A stretch of 64,000 bases of DNA from NCBI GenBank assembly GCA_947652735.1, contig CANTEG010000013.1:17529-81528 (forward strand), written 5' to 3'. Position numbers and translations under genes: made by a program. This DNA is from an uncultured Lachnospiraceae bacterium. GTDB lineage: Bacteria; Bacillota; Clostridia; Lachnospirales; Lachnospiraceae. A model generated the notes under the pieces. It saw nothing but the letters and a program-made list of their open reading frames with translations, had not been told where the DNA came from and searched no databases. This document shows positions 24,496 through 34,056 of the stretch, piece by piece (position 1 is the first letter of the stretch; each line of letters opens with the position of its first letter).

Positions 24496-25221
24496 TTAAA
24501 AAAAATCCAAGGTGTTAATGAAAAAGCTCCCATCGTAAAAATATGTAACTGCCACAATACGATTAGAGTTTCCGTTGACAGTTACAACAAGTAACTCATT
24601 TGTTTTAATATTTTGGTAGTAGGTACCTGTTGAACGTGTATCCATAAGGTCATCCAAAATGCTGAATTCGTTGTCATATGTAAATGCAATATTGTCAGCA
24701 ACCTTATATTCAGGGTCACCTATTTTAACCCCAAATAGCTGATAGCCCTTACCGTCTATGGCTATGCCAAACTGCTTATTATTCTTGTAAATAATTCCTA
24801 TCCCTCCATTGGATTTTACTGTAATGCCGTTACTTACATTGCTGTAAATAGGGAGGCGGCCAGACCATGCACTGTCGGGTTCAAAGCTTCCGCTAAGCTT
24901 AAGCTGCTTTATGAGTGTTGCCTCATCGGATTTTACATAATCCGTAATATCTGTCGTGGTGAAGCTTGGTTTGATTACACTTTTATAAACAATTATGAAA
25001 GCGGCGGCCAAAATAATAAATATAAATATTCGGATAATCAGCCCTACATGTGAATTCTTTCGGGATGCGACAGGCGCAGGAACTTCGTCAAATTTAATTA
25101 CAACCGGCTTTGGGGTAGTTGTATCCTGCATTTCACCGTAAACATCATCCTGGATAAATTGTACATCACTTTGGTTATCCCTGCTTTCATTTTTTGTGTC
25201 ATTCTTTAGCTTTAATTCCAT
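24496..25221 (-). CDS. Uncharacterised single-pass membrane protein
   Basis: I do not recognise a family. The 241 residues comprise a hydrophilic cytoplasmic N-terminus (about 1-58, Asp/Glu/Asn-rich), one membrane helix (about 60-80, LIIRIFIFIILAAAFIIVY) and an extracellular domain of about 160 residues. That domain is rich in Gly, Asn, Tyr and beta-strand-like patterns (NVSNGITVKSNGGIGIIYKN, GKGYQLFGVKIGDPEYKV). The topology suggests a sensor or cell-surface protein. It is transcribed divergently from tepA across a 172-base region that contains a perfect palindrome, and it ends at a shared bidirectional terminator. Confidence 0.75.
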   Translation of the reverse strand: MELKLKNDTKNESRDNQSDVQFIQDDVYGEMQDTTTPKPVVIKFDEVPAPVASRKNSHVGLIIRIFIFIILAAAFIIVYKSVIKPSFTTTDITDYVKSDEATLIKQLKLSGSFEPDSAWSGRLPIYSNVSNGITVKSNGGIGIIYKNNKQFGIAIDGKGYQLFGVKIGDPEYKVADNIAFTYDNEFSILDDLMDTRSTGTYYQNIKTNELLVVTVNGNSNRIVAVTYFYDGSFFINTLDFF

Positions 25222-25245
25222 AGTTTTTTGTCCTTTGTTACTTGT

Positions 25246-25301
25246 TTTTTGTTAGGATACCATATATTAAGTTGACACGCAAGCGTGTCCATTCATGATA
25301 T
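25246..25301. promoter_or_regulatory. Divergent promoter region with perfect palindrome
   Basis: For tepA, TTGACA (25272-25277) is followed after 18 bases by TGATAT (25296-25301). For the minus-strand gene, TTGCGT and TATCCT are 17 bases apart on the reverse strand. GACACGCAAGCGTGTC (25274-25289), with seven-base arms, overlaps both -35 regions, as an operator would. Confidence 0.5.
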
Positions 25302-25393
25302 TAATCATATTTCTTTTTTGGAATAAAAAACCCATCAGTGTACAAAATAGTAAAAGAGAAAAACTGAAAATGAAAAAGACGGAGGTTACTATT

Positions 25394-26113
25394 ATGTGTA
25401 GTGAAAACGGTAAAAATAAAGATGAAGAAAAAGAATTGCCTGATAAATATGAAAATGGTCTTGTTAAGGAGCTTGGGCATTACATTTTGGAGTCAAAAAA
25501 TCAGGGCAAGGGGATTGTTTTGTTAAATATAGCGGGAGAAATTGAGGGACATGAGAAGCTTGGGAGTAATTCAAAGGTAAGTAAATATGAGCTTATACTG
25601 CCATTACTTGCACTGGTTGAAAATGATGAGAGTATAGAGGGGCTCCTTGTTTTGCTAAATACAGTAGGCGGGGATGTAGAGGCGGGTCTTGCCATAGCAG
25701 AAATGATAGCATCCATAAATAAGCCTAAGGTCTGTCTGGTTCTTGGCGGGGGACATTCCATAGGGGTACCCCTTGCAGTTTCAGGCGACGTTACTTATAT
25801 TGTGCCAACTGCAACGATGGTTGTTCATCCCATAAGAATCAACGGCACTGTACTTGGAGTAAGACAAAATTATGAGTACATTGAAAGGATGCAGGACAGA
25901 ATCATAAAATTTACGGCAAGCCATAGCAGGGTAAAAGAAGATGAGCTTCGGGATATTATGTTTAACACGAAAGAGCTTATCAAGGATATCGGTTCCGTTC
26001 TGATTGGCGAGCAGGCCGTAAGCAGGGGGATTATAGACAAGGTGGGTGGAATCAGCGATGCCATGAATTGTTTATATGACTTGATTAATAAATCGAAAAA
26101 TAGTACAATATAA
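25394..26113 (+). CDS. tepA: ClpP-like serine peptidase TepA
   Basis: This is a ClpP-fold protein of the translocation-enhancing/TepA group. Blocks include LVLLNTVGGDVEAGLAIAEMI, the nucleophile in GGGHSIGVPLA (Ser122) and TATMVVHPIRINGTVLG with a likely catalytic His. ATG 25394 follows GGAGG at 25381-25385 and gives 239 residues. Upstream in-frame starts at 25295 and 25370 lack such a site. In Bacillus tepA lies directly upstream of spoIIIE, and here ftsK/spoIIIE follows after 129 bases. Its precise substrate is unknown. Roles in secretion and in spore formation have been proposed for the family. Confidence 0.87.
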   Translation: MCSENGKNKDEEKELPDKYENGLVKELGHYILESKNQGKGIVLLNIAGEIEGHEKLGSNSKVSKYELILPLLALVENDESIEGLLVLLNTVGGDVEAGLAIAEMIASINKPKVCLVLGGGHSIGVPLAVSGDVTYIVPTATMVVHPIRINGTVLGVRQNYEYIERMQDRIIKFTASHSRVKEDELRDIMFNTKELIKDIGSVLIGEQAVSRGIIDKVGGISDAMNCLYDLINKSKNSTI

Positions 26114-26242
26114 AAGCGTGGGCATTTGTCCCGGGGGTGGCTGCTGTGCAGATATAATCCTTGGGACAACAGTACTTCTGAGGGGTAAAAATGGGAGCAC
26201 CAAAAAATGTCTGCGAAGATATGAATGATAAGGAGACAGACG

Positions 26243-28849
26243 ATGGCTGGTCAAAAAACAGGTTCTAAATCCAATTCAAAAACCAATTCCGGCAAGGCAA
26301 AGAATGGGAAAATAGACAGTACATATACAAGAGAACGAAAGGCATCGGCAGTGAAGGCTTTAAATGAGGAGAGCAGTTCAAGAAAAAATGAAATATTTCT
26401 TTTTGTTTATTTGGCTGCCGCATTATTTCTTGTGCTGAGTAACTTTGGACTCTGCGGTGTTGTAGGCAAATTTGTATCAAGGATATTCTTTGGCTTGTTG
26501 GGAACTATATCTTATATTATTCCGCTATACATTTTTTTCTCGGCAGCATTCCTGCTTTCAAATGGGGCACAGAAAAAAATTGTGAAAAGAGTGCTTTGCG
26601 TGGCAATTTTTCTTGTTGCACTTGCCTTTGTGTGTCAGCTTATAAGCGGAGCTGACGATGTGACAATCAAGAGCCTGTACGTTGATGGTGCAACACATAA
26701 GAGAGGCGGCGGAGTGATTTTAGGCGGGATTTTCGCCTTGCTTTATAAACTCATTGGAATGTCGGGTTCAGTAATACTGATAGCACTGTTGACGATTATA
26801 GGAATTATTATTGTCATGGATGTGTCCATTGTCGGTATGATAAAGGATAGTCTTGATAAGGATTACGAAGATGATGAGGATGACGACATTGAAGCCGATT
26901 TGCAAAAGCGGGAAAAGAACAAAAATATGATGAATAACATAAGGGTTCTTGAGTCGGCAGATAACAAAAAACAAAAAACAAAGAAGAAAAAGGTTAAGGT
27001 AAATACGGAAGAAGTACATGAATTAAAACCGCTTCCACCGAAAGATTTCTTTGAGCTTGATGACCTCACATATGAAGAAAAGCCGATAAGCAGTGTCAAA
27101 GAAGAAAAGACAGCCACAGGTAAGGTGCAGGAAACTACGGCAAAGACAGCTCCTGCTACGGATATATTTGCCCAAACTGAGACATTTTCTGCAGACAAGG
27201 GGGAGGAGCTTTCGGCTTCGCAGGAGGATTTGGAAGAGCCTGTAAAGAGAAAAAGAAAAAAGACAAAAGAATCCCATGACGAGATGGTGGAGGCGAGGGA
27301 CAGTATTGCAAATGAAATAACTGCAAGTACGGATGACGCCGCAAAAAAACAGCCGACAGGTATGGAGGCTTCATCGGAAAGCTACAGACTGCCTCCGATT
27401 GAGTTGCTCAAGTCGGGCAAAGGAAAAAATGTTTCGGGAAATGATGCTTCGGTAAGGGAGACTGCCATAAAGCTAAAAAGCACGCTGGAAAATTTTGGCG
27501 TCAATGTATCTGTTACGGACTATAGCTGTGGACCATCTGTCACAAGGTATGAAATTCAGCCGGAACAGGGTGTTAAAGTAAGCAAGATTGTTAATTTGGC
27601 GGATGACCTTAAGCTTAATCTGGCAGCCGCAGATATCAGAATAGAAGCACCGATACCAGGGAAAGCGGCTGTGGGAATTGAGGTTCCGAACAAAGAAAGT
27701 CAGGCTGTTAATTTCAGGGAGCTTTTAGAGTCGGAAAGCTTTAAAAAGTTTCCGTCAAAGATAGCATTTGCAGTAGGAAAAGATATAAGTGGACAGGTTG
27801 TCGTGGCAGATATCGCAAAAATGCCGCACCTTCTTGTTGCAGGTGCAACAGGCTCAGGAAAATCAGTCTGTATCAATACACTGATTATGAGTATCCTTTA
27901 CAAGGCAAGACCTGACGAGGTTAAGCTCATTATGGTGGACCCGAAGCAAGTTGAGCTTAGTATATATAACGGTATACCACATATGCTGATACCTGTTGTC
28001 ACGGACCCGAAACAGGCAGCAGGAGCCTTAAACTGGGCTGTTATGGAAATGACCAACAGATACCAGCTTTTTGCACAATATAATGTCCGTAACCTACAGG
28101 GCTATAATGATAAGGTGAAAGCTGTTACGGGCAGCGAAGAAGGAAATGAGGAGTTAAAAAAGCTTCCGCAGATTGTGATTATCGTTGATGAGCTTGCGGA
28201 TCTTATGATGGTTGCACACGGAGAAGTTGAGGATGCAATTGTCCGTCTGTCACAGCTTGCAAGAGCAGCGGGTATACATCTTGTTATAGCGACCCAGAGA
28301 CCGTCTGTTGATGTCATAACAGGACTCATAAAGGCAAATGTTCCATCACGTATCGCCATGACTGTTTCATCAGGTGTGGATTCAAGGACGATACTTGACA
28401 TGGTTGGAGCGGAAAAGCTTTTAGGAAAAGGTGACATGCTGTTTTACCCTACAGGATATCCAAAGCCTGTGAGAGTACAGGGTGCATTTTTATCTGACGA
28501 TGAGATAGCAGATGTTGTTAATTTCTTGAAGGAACAGTCGGGCACTATTGAATATGACAGTAAAATCACTGACGAGATATCCAAGGCAAAGGCAGGTGGA
28601 GCTTCGGCAGCAGGAAGTAACTCGGAATATGATGACTATTTTGTTGATGCAGGAAAGTTTATTATCGGTAAGGACAAGGCATCAATCGGTATGCTACAGA
28701 GAGTCTACAAGATAGGCTTTAACAGGGCAGCAAGAATTATGGACCAGCTTTCTGATGCGGGGGTTGTGGGTCCTGAGGAGGGCACAAAGCCAAGAAAGGT
28801 TTTAATGACAATGGAAGAATTTGAAAATTATGTTGAAGAATTCCTCTAA
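26243..28849 (+). CDS. ftsK: DNA translocase FtsK/SpoIIIE
   Basis: This ATP-driven DNA pump moves chromosomes through the closing division or sporulation septum. The N-terminus has about four membrane segments (residues about 50-195). A long, charged, Lys/Glu-rich linker follows (about 200-390), then the RecA-like motor with P-loop GATGSGKSV around residue 535 and [19 protein letters not shown]. The C-terminal winged-helix gamma domain ([30 protein letters not shown]) recognises orientation sequences. The length is 868 residues. ATG 26243 with AAGGAGA is preferred to an in-frame start at 26225. A 25-codon ORF with its own ribosome site overlaps the start in another frame. Confidence 0.95.
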   Translation: MAGQKTGSKSNSKTNSGKAKNGKIDSTYTRERKASAVKALNEESSSRKNEIFLFVYLAAALFLVLSNFGLCGVVGKFVSRIFFGLLGTISYIIPLYIFFSAAFLLSNGAQKKIVKRVLCVAIFLVALAFVCQLISGADDVTIKSLYVDGATHKRGGGVILGGIFALLYKLIGMSGSVILIALLTIIGIIIVMDVSIVGMIKDSLDKDYEDDEDDDIEADLQKREKNKNMMNNIRVLESADNKKQKTKKKKVKVNTEEVHELKPLPPKDFFELDDLTYEEKPISSVKEEKTATGKVQETTAKTAPATDIFAQTETFSADKGEELSASQEDLEEPVKRKRKKTKESHDEMVEARDSIANEITASTDDAAKKQPTGMEASSESYRLPPIELLKSGKGKNVSGNDASVRETAIKLKSTLENFGVNVSVTDYSCGPSVTRYEIQPEQGVKVSKIVNLADDLKLNLAAADIRIEAPIPGKAAVGIEVPNKESQAVNFRELLESESFKKFPSKIAFAVGKDISGQVVVADIAKMPHLLVAGATGSGKSVCINTLIMSILYKARPDEVKLIMVDPKQVELSIYNGIPHMLIPVVTDPKQAAGALNWAVMEMTNRYQLFAQYNVRNLQGYNDKVKAVTGSEEGNEELKKLPQIVIIVDELADLMMVAHGEVEDAIVRLSQLARAAGIHLVIATQRPSVDVITGLIKANVPSRIAMTVSSGVDSRTILDMVGAEKLLGKGDMLFYPTGYPKPVRVQGAFLSDDEIADVVNFLKEQSGTIEYDSKITDEISKAKAGGASAAGSNSEYDDYFVDAGKFIIGKDKASIGMLQRVYKIGFNRAARIMDQLSDAGVVGPEEGTKPRKVLMTMEEFENYVEEFL

Positions 28850-28895
28850 TTATAATATAGTGTTTAGATGTATTTGTAGAAAGGAAGAAGTATTA

Positions 28896-30563
28896 ATGAC
28901 AGATATTGAAATCGCACAAAAAGCAGAGCTTAAAAATATAAAGGAAGTGGCCGCTGCTTTGGATATAACCGAGGATGACATAGAGCTTTACGGAAAGTAT
29001 AAGGCAAAGCTGTCAGATGAGTATATCAGCTCGGTAGAAAAAAATAAGGATGGCAAGCTCATTCTTGTGACAGCAATCAATCCTACACCTGCAGGAGAGG
29101 GAAAAACAACTGTTACGGTTGGACTTGGCCAGGCTATGGGAAAACTTGGCAAGAGAGCAGTTATAGCCTTGAGGGAGCCGTCACTTGGACCGTGCTTTGG
29201 AATCAAAGGTGGAGCAGCAGGAGGAGGATATTCACAGGTTGTTCCAATGGAAGATTTAAATCTTCATTTTACGGGAGATTTTCATGCCATAACCTCAGCA
29301 AACAATCTTTTGGCAGCTCTTATGGATAATCATATCCATCAGGGAAATGCCCTTCGGATAGACACGAAAAGAATTGTGTTTAAGCGTTGTCTTGATATGA
29401 ACGACAGAGTGCTTAGAAATATTGTCGTAGGTATGGGAAAGAAAGCGGACGGCGTTATGAGAGAAGACGGATTTGTTATTACTGTTGCATCTGAAATTAT
29501 GGCGATACTCTGTCTTGCTTCTGATATAGCAGATTTACAAAACAGACTTTCCAAAATTATTGTGGCATACAACGTGGATAATGAGCCTGTGACAGCAGGA
29601 GACCTTAATGCGGTAGGTTCTATGACTGCACTGCTTAAAGATGCCATTAAGCCAAACATTATCCAGACCCTTGAGCATACACCTGCACTCGTTCACGGCG
29701 GACCGTTTGCAAATATAGCGCATGGATGTAATTCAGTCAGGGCTACAAAAACTGCCCTTAAAATCGCGGATTATGTCATAACTGAGGCGGGCTTTGGCGC
29801 TGACCTTGGTGCAGAAAAGTTTTTTGATATTAAATGCAGAATGTCAGGACTGAAACCAGATGCGGTTGTTTTGGTTGCAACGGTAAGGGCACTGAAATAT
29901 AACGGTGGTGTGCCAAAGGATGCACTTGGAACAGAAAATATTGAAGCATTAGAGCGGGGTATTGTAAATCTTGAAAAGCACATGGAAAATCTTAAACTTT
30001 ACGGGGTTCCGATAGTTGTGACACTGAACCGGTTTGTTACGGACACGGAAAAAGAGCTTGCATTTGTAAAGAAGTTTTGTGAGGAAAGAGATTGTGACTT
30101 TGCACTTGCAAATGTATGGGAAAAAGGTGGAGAAGGCGGAATAGAACTGGCAAATGCCGTTTTAAACACAATTGAAAACAAGGAGAGTAATTTCAAGCTT
30201 TTGTATGAGGACAGTCTTTCAATCAAAGACAAAATAAAAACAGTGGCAACAAAAATATATGGAGCCGATGATGTTACATATAGTGCGGAGGCTTTACGTG
30301 CAATTGACAAAATTGAAGCGATGGGCTTTTCAGGTATGCCTGTATGTATGGCGAAAAATCAGTATTCGCTTTCGGATGATGCAGGAAAGCTTGGAAGACC
30401 TACAGGCTTTACGGTGAATATCAGAGAGGTTTATGTAAGTGCAGGAGCAGGCTTTGTTGTTGCAATTACAGGTCAGATTATGACAATGCCAGGGCTTCCT
30501 AAGGTGCCTGCGGCAGAACGGATATTTGTAGATGAAAACGGAGCAATTAACGGATTATTTTAA
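28896..30563 (+). CDS. fhs: Formate-tetrahydrofolate ligase
   Basis: This enzyme makes 10-formyltetrahydrofolate from formate, ATP and tetrahydrofolate. The P-loop-like [12 protein letters not shown] (residues about 62-73), [32 protein letters not shown] and the C-terminal [15 protein letters not shown] are diagnostic. The length is 555 residues. ATG 28896 has AAAGGAAG upstream. The longer reading from 28821 would overlap ftsK. It is followed 11 bases later by folD, so one-carbon folate interconversion is encoded in one unit. This could serve purine synthesis or acetogenesis. No other Wood-Ljungdahl genes are visible here. Confidence 0.97.
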   Translation: MTDIEIAQKAELKNIKEVAAALDITEDDIELYGKYKAKLSDEYISSVEKNKDGKLILVTAINPTPAGEGKTTVTVGLGQAMGKLGKRAVIALREPSLGPCFGIKGGAAGGGYSQVVPMEDLNLHFTGDFHAITSANNLLAALMDNHIHQGNALRIDTKRIVFKRCLDMNDRVLRNIVVGMGKKADGVMREDGFVITVASEIMAILCLASDIADLQNRLSKIIVAYNVDNEPVTAGDLNAVGSMTALLKDAIKPNIIQTLEHTPALVHGGPFANIAHGCNSVRATKTALKIADYVITEAGFGADLGAEKFFDIKCRMSGLKPDAVVLVATVRALKYNGGVPKDALGTENIEALERGIVNLEKHMENLKLYGVPIVVTLNRFVTDTEKELAFVKKFCEERDCDFALANVWEKGGEGGIELANAVLNTIENKESNFKLLYEDSLSIKDKIKTVATKIYGADDVTYSAEALRAIDKIEAMGFSGMPVCMAKNQYSLSDDAGKLGRPTGFTVNIREVYVSAGAGFVVAITGQIMTMPGLPKVPAAERIFVDENGAINGLF

Positions 30564-30574
30564 AGGAGAACTAT

Positions 30575-31411
30575 ATGGCAAACATAATTGATGGAAAGGT
30601 TATATCAAAACAGATTAAGGATGAGCTTAAGGAACAGGTTGCTTGTTTAAACAGGGATGGAAAGGAAGTATGTCTTGCTGTGATTCAGGTTGGGAATGAC
30701 CCTGCATCTACAGTCTATGTGGGTAACAAGAAAAAAGCATGTGAGTACATTGGCATAAAATCACTGGCATATGAGCTTCCTGAGAAAACTACGGAGGCAG
30801 AGCTTATAGAGCTGATTGAAAAGCTTAACAAAGATGACAATGTTCACGGAATACTCGTCCAGCTTCCTGTGCCAAAGCACATAAACGAGGAAACTATTAT
30901 AAATGCCATATCACCGTCAAAGGATGTTGACGGCTTCCATCCTTCAAGCGTAGGTGCCCTGAGTATTGGAAAAAAGGGCTTTGTATCATGTACGCCTGCG
31001 GGAATTATACAGCTTTTAAAGCGTTCCGGAATAGAGATATCGGGAAAGGAATGTGTGGTTGTTGGAAGAAGCAATATTGTAGGTAAGCCGATGGCTATGC
31101 TGCTGCTTCGCGAAAATGGAACAGTGACCGTATGCCATTCCAAAACCAAGGATTTAAAAGAGGTATGTAAGCGTGCAGACATACTTGTTGTTGCAATCGG
31201 AAGACCAAAGATGATAGATGCATCCTACGTCAAGGAGGGAGCAACTGTGATAGATGTGGGAATTCACAGAAACGAAAACGGCAAGCTTTGCGGAGATGTA
31301 GATTATGAGTCTGTTGAGCCTGTTGCAGGTGCGATTACTCCTGTTCCGGGTGGCGTTGGTCCTATGACGATAGCAATGCTTATGAATAACTGTGTAGAAG
31401 CTGTTTTATAG
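30575..31411 (+). CDS. folD: Methylenetetrahydrofolate dehydrogenase/cyclohydrolase
   Basis: This bifunctional enzyme interconverts 5,10-methylene-, 5,10-methenyl- and 10-formyltetrahydrofolate with NAD(P). Signature blocks are STVYVGNKKKACEYIGI with the catalytic Lys, GILVQLPVPKHI, DVDGFHP, VVGRSNIVGKPMAMLLL and PVPGGVGPMTIAML. It is 278 residues long, with AAGGAG before the ATG. It is adjacent to fhs, its pathway partner. Confidence 0.97.
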   Translation: MANIIDGKVISKQIKDELKEQVACLNRDGKEVCLAVIQVGNDPASTVYVGNKKKACEYIGIKSLAYELPEKTTEAELIELIEKLNKDDNVHGILVQLPVPKHINEETIINAISPSKDVDGFHPSSVGALSIGKKGFVSCTPAGIIQLLKRSGIEISGKECVVVGRSNIVGKPMAMLLLRENGTVTVCHSKTKDLKEVCKRADILVVAIGRPKMIDASYVKEGATVIDVGIHRNENGKLCGDVDYESVEPVAGAITPVPGGVGPMTIAMLMNNCVEAVL

Positions 31412-31446
31412 AGTTGGTTCATGTGTTGAAAACAAACTTGGTTTTA

Positions 31447-31490
31447 TAGAAAACGGTGTTTCTTATAGGCACGTTCCCAAAGGAACCTGT
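31447..31490 (+). repeat. Partial copy of the dispersed hairpin repeat
   Basis: TATAGAAAACGGTGTTTCTTATAGGCA resembles the first hairpin of the repeats at 306-391 and 39624-39731. Here it is followed by a different short hairpin (GTTCC/GGAAC, 31473-31486). It fills the gap before rimO. Confidence 0.35.
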
Positions 31491-31531
31491 TAAGTAAAAG
31501 ATGGATGTTTAAAGCTGGTAGGGGGCTTGGT

Positions 31532-32893
31532 ATGAATATTTTAATGATATCCCTTGGCTGTGATAAAAACTTATGTGACAGTGAAGCGATGTTGGGGCTT
31601 CTTTCGGCTGCCGGCCATAATATTACAAATGATGAAAATGAGGCGGATGCTGTTGTCATAAACACATGCAGTTTCATTCACGATGCAATGGAGGAGAGTA
31701 TTAACACAATCCTTGAAATGGCGCAATTAAAGAGTGAAGGGCTGAAATACCTCATTGTTACAGGATGTCTTGCTGAGCGGTATAAGGACAGTATATTGAC
31801 GGAGATACCTGAGATAGATGCGTGTGTAGGGATTGGAAGCATAGATAAGCTGACGGACGTTATAAAGGAGCTTGTACTTCGTGATACGAAAGATAGCGCA
31901 TCTGAGCATGAGAAGATAACTGTATATGATGATATAAACCGTCTGCCACTCATAGATGAGAAAAGAATCATTACTTCGGGAACATTTATGGCGTATCTGA
32001 AAATTGCAGAGGGGTGTAACAAGCACTGCACTTACTGCGTCATACCAAGTATCAGAGGCAGTTACAGAAGCGTTCCCCAAGAGCGCCTCATATCAGAGGC
32101 AGAATATCTGGCATCTATGGGAATAAAGGAGCTTGTGCTTGTTGCTCAGGAGTGTACATGCTATGGAGAGGATTTGTATGGTAAAAAGACACTTCCTGTA
32201 CTGTTACATAAGCTTGCAGATATAGACGGGATACAGTGGATAAGGCTTCTTTACTGTTATCCGGAGGAGATAACGGATGAACTGACAGAATGCTTTGTTA
32301 CCATTCCTAAGCTTGTACATTATATTGATATGCCTTTGCAGCATTGCGAGGACAAAATACTTGGAAGCATGGGACGGAAAACAAATAAGGAGTCCATTAA
32401 AAATGTAATAAATAAGCTTCGGGATAAGGTTCCTGATATTGCAATCAGAACAACCTTTATTACAGGGTTTCCGGGTGAGACGAAGGATGACCATAAAGCA
32501 CTGCTTGCTTTTATCGATGAGATGGAATTTGACAGACTTGGTGTATTTACTTATTCCAGACAGGAAGGTACACCTGCCGGTAAATTTGAGAATCAGGTGG
32601 ACGTTGAAATTGCGGAGTGCAGAAAAAATGAAATTATGGAGCTGCAACAGGAAATTTCACTGGATAAAAATCTGAAGCTTGTAGGACAGACAATGAAAGT
32701 CATAGTTTACGGCTACTCGAATGATGCAGGGGTATATGTGGGAAGAACATATAAAGATGCACCGGACATTGACGGGCTTGTGTTTTTTGACTGTGACCAT
32801 GAACTGATATCGGGAGATATGGTTGATGTTGAGATAACCGAAGCCGCACCGTATGATTTGATAGGAGAGATAAAAAATGAACTTGCCGAATAA
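31532..32893 (+). CDS. rimO: Ribosomal protein S12 methylthiotransferase RimO
   Basis: This radical SAM enzyme adds a methylthio group to an aspartate of ribosomal protein S12. The N-terminal UPF0004 domain has the cluster cysteines in SLGCDKN (Cys10), NTCSF and VTGCLAER. The radical SAM motif CxxxCxxC is GCNKHCTYC (Cys162, 166, 169). A TRAM domain ends the protein. LGCDKNLCDSE fits RimO rather than MiaB. The length is 453 residues. I chose ATG 31532, with AGGGGG upstream. The last 17 bases overlap pgsA. Confidence 0.92.
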   Translation: MNILMISLGCDKNLCDSEAMLGLLSAAGHNITNDENEADAVVINTCSFIHDAMEESINTILEMAQLKSEGLKYLIVTGCLAERYKDSILTEIPEIDACVGIGSIDKLTDVIKELVLRDTKDSASEHEKITVYDDINRLPLIDEKRIITSGTFMAYLKIAEGCNKHCTYCVIPSIRGSYRSVPQERLISEAEYLASMGIKELVLVAQECTCYGEDLYGKKTLPVLLHKLADIDGIQWIRLLYCYPEEITDELTECFVTIPKLVHYIDMPLQHCEDKILGSMGRKTNKESIKNVINKLRDKVPDIAIRTTFITGFPGETKDDHKALLAFIDEMEFDRLGVFTYSRQEGTPAGKFENQVDVEIAECRKNEIMELQQEISLDKNLKLVGQTMKVIVYGYSNDAGVYVGRTYKDAPDIDGLVFFDCDHELISGDMVDVEITEAAPYDLIGEIKNELAE

Positions 32894-33416
32894 ATTAACA
32901 ATATTGAGGGTTGTATTAATACCTTTTTTTCTGGTAGCACTTATGGTTGAGGGCATTCCTTATGGAAAATGGATTGCACTTGGTTTGTTTGCGGCTGCCA
33001 GTCTGACAGATATGCTGGACGGAAAAATTGCAAGAAAATATAATCTGATTACTAATTTTGGAAAATTTATGGACCCTTTGGCAGACAAGCTTTTGGTCTG
33101 TTCTGCCATGATTGCGTTAATTGATTTAGGAAAAATACCTGCATGGGTCGTTATCGTTATTATTTCGAGGGAATTTATTATAAGCGGATTCAGATTGATT
33201 GCATCCGACAATGGCATAGTGATAGCAGCAGGCTGGTGGGGAAAGGTAAAAACTGTCGTACAGATGTTTATGATAATACTGTTAATTTGTGATTTTGGTG
33301 GTAAAATTGCAAAAATTGCAGAAACTATATTGATATATGCGGCACTTGTTCTTACGGTTGTATCACTGATAGATTATCTTGTGAAAAATAAATCCGTACT
33401 TTCTGACACAAAATAA
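32877..33416 (+). CDS. pgsA: CDP-diacylglycerol-glycerol-3-phosphate 3-phosphatidyltransferase
   Basis: This membrane enzyme makes phosphatidylglycerol phosphate. The CDP-alcohol phosphotransferase motif DGX2ARX8GX3DX3D is complete: Asp48-Gly49, Ala52-Arg53, Gly62, Asp66 and Asp70. The 179 residues contain several membrane helices. The ATG overlaps the end of rimO by 17 bases, preceded by GGAGAG, so translation is coupled. The rimO-pgsA-cinA order is common in Clostridia. The recA gene that often follows is absent. Confidence 0.95.
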   Translation: MNLPNKLTILRVVLIPFFLVALMVEGIPYGKWIALGLFAAASLTDMLDGKIARKYNLITNFGKFMDPLADKLLVCSAMIALIDLGKIPAWVVIVIISREFIISGFRLIASDNGIVIAAGWWGKVKTVVQMFMIILLICDFGGKIAKIAETILIYAALVLTVVSLIDYLVKNKSVLSDTK

Positions 33417-33461
33417 ATGCAGCATAAGAATGGGCTGAGGTTCAAGTGGAGAGACTTTAAT

Positions 33462-33956
33462 ATGGTGGAATTAAATGATAACTCGGAGCACCTGATAGAG
33501 AAGCTTCGGGAAAAGGGATACACAATTACAACGGCAGAGTCCTGTACGGGCGGCATGATATCCTCAACACTCGTCAATATTCCGGGTGCGTCGGATGTGC
33601 TTTCCTGTGCATATGTAACCTATGCAAACGAAGCAAAAGAAAAAATACTTGGTGTAAAAAGTGAAACCTTAAATAAATATGGTGCAGTGTCTGCCGAGAC
33701 GGCAAGAGAGATGGCAGAGGGAGCGGCACGTGCGGCGTCAGCACAATGTGCAATTGCGGTTACGGGAATTGCAGGACCTGACGGAGGGACAAAGGAAAAG
33801 CCTGTGGGAACAGTTTATGCAGGCTTTTTTGTGTGTGGAAAGGTTGTAGTTGAGAAATATTTATTTTCGGGTAGCAGATACGAAGTGCGTTACCAGACAG
33901 CACTGAAAACCATAGACAGATTATGGGAGCTTATTAATAATGGTAAATTAGCATAA
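33462..33956 (+). CDS. pncC: CinA C-terminal domain nicotinamide-nucleotide amidase
   Basis: This enzyme deamidates nicotinamide mononucleotide to nicotinate mononucleotide in NAD recycling. The 164 residues are only the C-terminal CinA domain, with the active-site block TAESCTGGMISSTLV, the YANEAKEKILGV segment and AVTGIAGPDGGTKEKPVGTV. The N-terminal CinA nucleotide-hydrolase domain is not encoded. ATG 33462 with GTGGAGAG is preferred to 33417, which directly abuts the pgsA stop codon. Confidence 0.9.
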   Translation: MVELNDNSEHLIEKLREKGYTITTAESCTGGMISSTLVNIPGASDVLSCAYVTYANEAKEKILGVKSETLNKYGAVSAETAREMAEGAARAASAQCAIAVTGIAGPDGGTKEKPVGTVYAGFFVCGKVVVEKYLFSGSRYEVRYQTALKTIDRLWELINNGKLA

Positions 33957-33961
33957 ATAGC

Positions 33962-33990
33962 TTGATTTAATATTCGAAAAAGTATACAAT
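33962..33990 (+). promoter_or_regulatory. Promoter of the Na+ decarboxylase cluster
   Basis: TTGATT (33962-33967) and TACAAT (33985-33990) have a 17-base spacer. A 60-base leader then leads to GGAGGA before the first gene. Confidence 0.75.
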
Positions 33991-34056
33991 TACAATCGGA
34001 AGAAATTGGTTTTGATTTCGGTCAATACCTAAAATAAATCAAATGGAGGACTAAAA

